Assembly: GCA_008704415.1 (NCBI GenBank)
Contig: VXIS01000136.1
Span: forward strand, 52,321-116,320
Direction of reading: 5' to 3'
Origin: Sphaerosporella brunnea
Taxonomy: Eukaryota > Ascomycota > Pezizomycetes > Pezizales > Pyronemataceae
Length of the DNA stretch: 64,000 nucleotides
The notes beneath the pieces were generated by a model. That model had not been told where the DNA came from and did no database searches. It saw only the letters and a list, made by a program, of their open reading frames with translations. Shown one piece after another: positions 58,453 to 64,000 of this stretch (the stretch's first letter is position 1; each line of letters opens with the position of its first letter). The position numbers and the translations under genes are program-made.

Positions 58453-60162
58453 ATGCATAAATTCTGGGGTGCCAGTCCCAGCCCATCCCACAGCGATGGG
58501 GAGCAGGAACAACAACAACGCCGCAGTCCAGCATCTCCTCCACCACCACCACCACCACAGCCCCGGGAGAGAAGGGAGCCAGACGAACGCACCTCTCTCC
58601 TGCCCCGAGGGGGCTACCTCGATCCAGATGATCCGGCGGTATCACCGTACAATCTCTGGTCTGTATGGGCGCTGCGCTTGTTCTCGATACTCTTCCTGAT
58701 TGTATCGATCCTGTGGTGGTTGATCCTCCTATGTTCCATGTTTGCAACACCACCGGGCTTCCACACTCGCGGAAGCGGCTGGTTCTCATTTGCGTACGTT
58801 CCTCTCCTCCTTTGGGAGTTCTTACGGCTGCTGAAAGTGATAGCTACGCAACCCTTGCAACAGGAATCCTCGTGGCCCTTCTGCTGTTCTATTCCACCCC
58901 CTCAAAGGCGGAGCGATTGATCCTTGGCTCGACTTTCTTTTTCCTTTTCGTTAACGCGACGATCATCCTATGCGCCTACCCTCTACGCAACGGCGAGAAT
59001 TGGGTCGGCATCGTAAGCGTGTTATGGGCACTGTGGGTTACTGCCTGGGCTGTATATTCCCTTGCTTCCCCCTTGCATAAACCCCTAGCTGATAGATAGG
59101 AAGATTATGTGTGATCGGGTGGTCGAGTATGGCAAACGCGAGGAAGAGCAACGTCTCACAGGCCGCTGCGAGAATCGCAAATCGCTCCGCGAATGGTGCA
59201 GCGTATTCACGGGGTCAACAACCAGCATCATCTTCCTGGTCATCGCAATCCTCTTCACCATAAACCTCAGTATCTGTGCGCGGGACGCGACTCTGCCGGC
59301 GCCAGGAAATCGATACTTCGTGGACGGAAACAAGTACCAAGTCCACGTCTTCTGCACGGGCAACAAAACGGACCAGCACGGGAATAAGCTCACCACAGTA
59401 TTCCTAGAGGCGGGCGAAGACCCCGTAGAACCCAGCTTTGAAACCTGGATCCGGGAGTCATTCGACAGTAGCCACGGAATTGTTAAACGGTACTGCTACT
59501 GGGACCGACCCGGCATCGCCTGGAGCGAGAACGCGCCGTCGCCGCTCTCAGCCGGCATGGCAGTCGATGCGCTCTCAGAGGCACTGCGGAATGCCGACGA
59601 GTCCGGCCCGTGGATCCTAGTCTCGCACGGCATCGGCGGTATCTACTCCCGGATCTTTGCCAGCCGCCACGCGGCCGAGGTGCAAGGACTACTACTAATC
59701 GACACCACTCCCGAGAGCCTGCTCTCCCGCGTCGGCTCTCCCGCCCGGGGCTTCCTCCTCTGGCTCAGAGGCGTGATCTACCCGCTTGGCCTGGACCGGC
59801 TGGTCTCTACCATCCTCCTGCAGCACTCCCGCGAAGACCGTGTCTTTGGCCGCGACGCCTACCAGAGCGGCGGCCAGATCAAGGCGAAGTTGCAGGAGAA
59901 CTTGGTCGCGAAAACGTTCACGCGCAACGAGATCGAGGCGGCGAAGGCGATTCTGCCGAAGGACACCCCCGTGGTTGTGGTCAGTAGCGGTCACGAGGTG
60001 AAGCGCTCCAAGGCGTGGTTCGACGGCCAAAGAGCCCTGAGCATGCTCCCGCAGAAAGTCCTGGCTTGGGATGTGGTCGACGGCGCCAGACACGAGGTCT
60101 GGAGGAACGACCGTGGCAGGGATGTGTTGGAGAAGAGATTGTTGCAGCTGGAGAAAGCCTAA
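58453..60162 (+). CDS. DUF2434 fungal membrane protein with alpha/beta-hydrolase-like domain
   Basis: The start at 58453 (MHKFWGASPSPSHSD) is followed by a Gln/Pro-rich tail and ERTSLLPRG, a possible dileucine signal. Four membrane segments follow: LFSILFLIVSILWWLILL, then after an intron YATLATGILVALLLFY and LGSTFFFLFVNATIILCAY, and IVSVLWALWV. A second intron (about 59049-59105) joins to MCDRVVEYGKREEEQRLTGR, with another TM segment SIIFLVIAILFTINL. The lumenal or outer domain resembles an alpha/beta hydrolase: VFLEAGEDPVEPSFETWIRE, CYWDRPGIAWS, ILVSHGIGGIYSRIFASRHA, LLLIDTTPESL and VVDGARHEVWRN. The nucleophile elbow reads SHGIGG, so the serine of GxSxG is absent. Role unknown; the family is fungal. 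Confidence 0.8.
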
Positions 60163-60330
60163 GTAGGCAGGCCGAGTGATGATGATGAGAATATTTGTTG
60201 TTTGCAGGCGCTTTCATTGGGATGGCTTTTGGGCAACAATTTGGCATTTGATTTCAATTCGATGGAAAGGTTTGATGGTTTGACATTTGTTGCGTGGCGT
60301 GTCCTTCACGTTCTGAAGCATAAGCACGTG

Positions 60331-60360
60331 TATCGTATCGTATCGTATCGTCTCGTATCG
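60331..60360. repeat. TATCG pentanucleotide microsatellite
   Basis: Six units of TATCG with one variant (TCTCG) in the convergent 3' region between the DUF2434 gene and VPS33. Confidence 0.9.
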
Positions 60361-60416
60361 TCATTGCCAACAGGCCACTAGGTATTTACACCCATCCCAC
60401 TTCCCCAAAAATCCTA

Positions 60417-62858
60417 TTACGCCATCGCCGCCTTGATCATCTTACTCCCATTGATAAGAGCCGTGGTTCCGATAACAATTTGTCGTCTCGCTATTCCGCC
60501 ATCAGTTTTATCCAGTCGGGAAGGGGGGGGGGGGGGATGGCATACCTTCTTCTTTCCTGCCAATAAACCTCAGCGCCGAAATCTCGGTATACGTGCAACC
60601 GCCGAGGAAGAACACCACAGTAACCTTCTTTTCGTTCTGGCCATTGAGTATATTTCTAGCGCGGACAGCTTTCTCCTCTCCTCGCTGTGGCTCATCAAAG
60701 GTCTTCCCCCCCACATTCTTGAGTACGTCCTCGAAGCCGCGCCAGCCCACCGCGCCAGTGTTGACGCCGGCATTGGTGCCGTCTTCGCCTCGGCGGCCTT
60801 TTGTGGCGGCTGTCATTAGTGCTTTTTGGACTACGCACTGGACCAGCCGGACGCTGAGCGGGGCGTAGCCGGAGTAGACGTACGAGATGTCATCGGGGTC
60901 GTGTTCATTGACCTCGTCGACGATAAGACGCAGGGGTTTGCGGAGGGCAGTGTAGGAGGTGCGCGAAGTGTTGGATGCAGCCACAGCCGTGCGGCTCTGG
61001 AAGAAGCCCAGTTTCTCGAGAGCGTCGAGGGTGAGGACGTGCTGGTAGCCATATGCATGTAAGATCTCGCGTTTGAAGTTTTCGAAATCTTTGGGCCTGA
61101 GGCCGCCGCTCATGTACGATTCTATGCACAGCAGACGCAGCACGGAATCGAGGGGTGCGGCCCGCGCGATTAGTTCCTCGATGGCGTCGTGCTGGCTGGA
61201 TGGGTCTACGCCTGCTACGAGGTTTTGCTGCACTTCGAGGACTTTATTGAACATTTCCGACCGGGTCTGCTTCATTATTTCTTCGGCCAGACCGGTGTGT
61301 AGGCGCAAGCTTTGGTGCTCCTGTTGCAGCCCACCGAGCTTGCTTACGAACTGACGGATCTCAGAAACGGTCTTTGCTTGGTGCCGCCCTTCGTAGTCGT
61401 CGTTTAATCGCCGCGCAACTTTGTTCAGCAGGCTCCCGACAATGGCGAAATTGGTGTCTCGAAGATTATCAAACAATTTGTCCTCTGATGACAGTAGCAC
61501 AGGCCTTTTCTTCTGCTGCGCCGTCGGAACAGGGGATTTTGATGATGATGATGCTGAGTCTACATTATTGCTGGACTGCTGTTGCTGAGGTGGACCCACA
61601 AGAGCGGCGTCAAGCTCGATTTTGCCTGATCATTAATATAAAGCGCAACACAGAGATTAGATCAACAACTTACTGTTGCTAATGCCAATCGTTTCATCAA
61701 TGAGTCCCTCATATGTCAACTGTGTCATCAGCGGCGTCACAAAATCCACGTCTCTGTCAATGACAATCAATTCGCCCAGGGTGCTGCTAGGAGTCAGCGC
61801 AAACGGACTGCTGCCGTCCGCGGCGTCCTCTTCTGTTCGCATCCGCATCAATTGATCAGCCAGCTTTCTGGCACGATCTCCTTTGCCTATAATTCGCGGG
61901 AACAACCCGTGATGACGTTGGATACTCATAAGAGCGCGAGCCGAGTAGAAGATGGAGGTGTGGTCTTTACGCTTTGGTTTTATACATGTTTAGCCAGTGA
62001 TCCAATCTCTTGCGATACACGCAGGACAGATTACGTACCAAGTAGAGTTCTTCAAACGAATTTTCGAGCTCCAGGGAAAGCAGATCATTCTCCAGTGGGA
62101 TGAAGTACAAGGGAAACTCGCGGATGGTTATTTCGCCGAGGATTCCTTCGTCTTCAAAAATCTTATCGCAAACGAGCGTCCGCCGTGGCGCCAAAAATAC
62201 GGAGTGTTCGAATTCCTGTCCCGGAATTTTGGCGTTGTTCTTGATCTGGTCTGTGAAATGAAAGAAAAAAAAATGTCAGCCTCTGGTCTATACTTCATCA
62301 CTGAATGATATTGAAGCATTGCTAAGCCTTGGCTGTGATGCAATGATCTAAATCTAGGGATAACATGACTGACGGCACCGAGTAAAATCATGCTCAATGC
62401 TGCCTACTTATGTCCCATGGGTTTGGGTAGGTGAGGGGACACGGATGCGATTCGTGGACAAGCTCACTTACTAGCTATGGTGTATGCGTTTTTGACGGTA
62501 CAGCGCGCAAGGTAGACAATGTTCTTTTGCGGATAATCCGTCACCTGCTCGTCGAGCCAGAAGATTTTGTCGACTCCATAGTCCTGCAATCGCGGGCCCG
62601 TTAGCCCTTGCACAGCCGGCTGGAAGCTTCAGAAGCTCACTTGTAAGACCGAGAACTTCGCGAACAGGCCGACAGGGCCGCTCAATGTCCGATCCAGGAA
62701 TAGGATCTTCTTCCCGCGAACCTGTAATCATCTGTCAGTCCATAGCTCGATCGGCAAAGCTGAGGTTGCACGCTGCATACGCCTTCCAGGAGGTCCAGGA
62801 GGTCTTTGAGAGCTGTGTCTTTGATATGGGCCGTATCTATTCCCGTGGTAGGGGCCAT
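60417..62858 (-). CDS. VPS33: Vacuolar protein sorting 33 (Sec1/Munc18 family)
   Basis: SM protein of the HOPS and CORVET tethering complexes that templates SNARE assembly at vacuole and endosome. I use the ATG at 62858 (MAPTTGIDTAHIKDTALKDL), since homologues start similarly; an in-frame ATG also exists at 62894. Then RGKKILFLDRTLSGPVGLFA, KIFWLDEQVTDYPQKNIVYL and FLAPRRTLVCDKIFEDEGIL. LGELIVIDRDVDFVTPLMTQ and LTYEGLIDETIGI form the domain-3a SNARE-binding region. KDFENFKREILHAYGYQHVL, VVFFLGGCTYTEISALRFIG and, after a last intron through a G-run, a C-terminus QIVIGTTALINGSKMIKAAM. An SSNN/Q-rich insert lies near nt 61510-61600. About seven exons. Confidence 0.93.
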
Positions 62859-63534
62859 GGCTGTTACTATCGAAGGTATCGCGATGTGTGACATGTGGGA
62901 GGAGGTTGGCTTGGGGTGACGTTAAGGTGATTAAGCCCAATTAGCGAGCGCCGTGCGCCAAGCGGTTCATCAGCTTTAATCTAGAGTACCCCGCGATTTT
63001 AACGTTCAACACCGTTCTTTTAAAACGCAGCGCAACGGTTCAGACACGTACGCAAATGTGCGTTAGGCAACTGTTGAAAGTGGTTGACGTGGAGGTGTAG
63101 AGCGTAGAGGATGGTGATGGGAAAAGCAATTGTATTATCCTACAGGCTAATCTAAGCGCGATTATAGACCTTCTAGCCTCACTAGACAGCGATCCATTCA
63201 CAGTATCTCACTCGACTGTCCTCGCCTAGAAAGCCTATTTCCAACAGCAACCCTGGCCTGGAAGTCAGATTAAGTAATGAGCCCGAGTGTCTATCATACA
63301 CCAAAACAAAAAACAAAAAAGAGCCATCCTATTACTCCGACGCCATCATGTAAAAACAGGTGTAGTATGCGCACATATCGTTTCGGCCTTCTCAGTAGGT
63401 AGTAATAACGCCCCATGTCGTAAATCATCCCGTAAAACCGCAAAAACCAAGCATTAACTAGAAAGCACAAATACAAAGCGCCATGGTAGAATTATGGTAG
63501 CAATCCTGTACGCGTGCTGGAGCAGCTGCGCCCT
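62859..63534. other. Intergenic stretch between VPS33 and the E2 gene
   Basis: Upstream of VPS33 and 3' flank of the E2 gene. No gene or repeat was recognised. Confidence 0.4.
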
Positions 63535-64000
63535 CTAAACAGTAGGATCGTCGTAGACGAACTGAATATCTCGCACCGATCTTCCCGCCCTGAGGACAAA
63601 CTGTTCGTCGCCTTCGGGTCGTTCGTTCTTAGAGTTGCCCGTCAACATGCTTTGGATCGACATGCAAACAGTCTCCACACTCTGGACTGGCGACCATCCG
63701 TTGCCCGACGAGAGAAGATCAAGACAGATGACGCCGTTGGAGTAGATATGGGGGTGCATGGGTATTTCGCGGGCTGGCGCAGTGATGAACATGACCTCAG
63801 GCGCCTGCCGCAACGTGTAGGTTAGCAACACGACGGCAGAGAGACGCAGGCGCGGCGAATACCTCAATAGGGTAGTTACGCGAGAAGCGGAAGCTCAAGC
63901 GGAACGTCTTCCCTTTGTACAGCGGGTTGTCGTCGAGGACCTGAATATCCATCTGCCATTTCTGCAGGTCATCGGCCTGCACGAGTGTGATACCTACATT
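63535..64000 (-). CDS. Ubiquitin-conjugating enzyme E2, UBE2W/Ubc16 type (5' partial)
   Basis: The reading frame runs off the window. Visible from the right edge: VGITLVQADDLQKWQMDIQV, LYKGKTFRLSFRFSRNYPIE, an intron (about 63808-63862), then APEVMFITAPAREIPMHPHI and YSNGVICLDLLSS, with the active-site Cys in VICLDLL. WSPVQSVETVCMSIQSMLTG and ERPEGDEQFV follow, ending VYDDPTV at 63535. The usual HPN of E2s is HPH here, a mark of the UBE2W type, which ubiquitinates protein N-termini. Likely function is inferred from that class. Confidence 0.88.

Overview
The window looks like nuclear DNA of a filamentous ascomycete (Pezizomycotina). The genes are compact, many are split by introns of about 50-80 nt with GT..AG ends, and the products match fungal families (Dfg5/Dcw1 GH76, DUF2434, DUF3602, DUF3807, Jip5, Leu4, cytosolic pyrophosphatase). 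I cannot place it below that level. No rRNA, tRNA, CRISPR or bacterial-type operon was seen.

Layout. 0.3-14.6 kb is gene-dense: an LMBD1-type cobalamin transporter, the Arf-GEF Sec7, a GPI-anchored Dfg5/Dcw1 mannosidase, and the divergent tRNA-processing pair SEN54/DUS2. LEU4 (15.4-17.5 kb) borders a transposon-rich stretch (17.5-21.7 kb). Thioredoxin reductase (21.8-23.2 kb) sits between this and a second decayed stretch (23.2-27.2 kb). A mitochondrial PPR protein, two unrecognised genes, a PWI/SR splicing factor and a uridine-kinase-like protein follow (27-36 kb). PCNA (37-38.2 kb) lies beside a 565-bp MITE. A third decayed stretch (38.2-41.4 kb) holds a LINE tail and a broken CAB2 fragment. 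41.4-64 kb is mostly conserved housekeeping: G6PD, DUF3807, a Harbinger MITE, the divergent RRP1/ORC3 pair, JIP5, a DUF3602 protein, methylmalonate-semialdehyde dehydrogenase, inorganic pyrophosphatase, a DUF2434 membrane protein, VPS33 and the start-less end of a UBE2W-type E2.

How the genes work together. Eukaryotic genes are mostly transcribed singly, so no operon logic applies, but some themes recur: membrane traffic (Sec7 at the trans-Golgi, Vps33 at the vacuole, a vacuolar cobalamin exporter), RNA and ribosome work (Sen54, Dus2, Rrp1, Jip5, PWI protein, PPR protein), DNA replication (PCNA, Orc3), and redox and NADPH supply (Trr1, G6PD).

I found no convincing new multi-gene system. The most notable signals are structural: a PCNA start codon apparently split by an intron, a 7-nt micro-exon in thioredoxin reductase, two TA-flanked MITEs with 40-bp and about 97-bp terminal inverted repeats sharing the same terminal hexamer, a TTA-flanked Harbinger MITE still carrying a SANT-like coding piece, two LINE tails sharing a perfect 3' hairpin, a transposase fragment with its intron still recognisable, and a CAB2 pseudogene that also keeps its intron.
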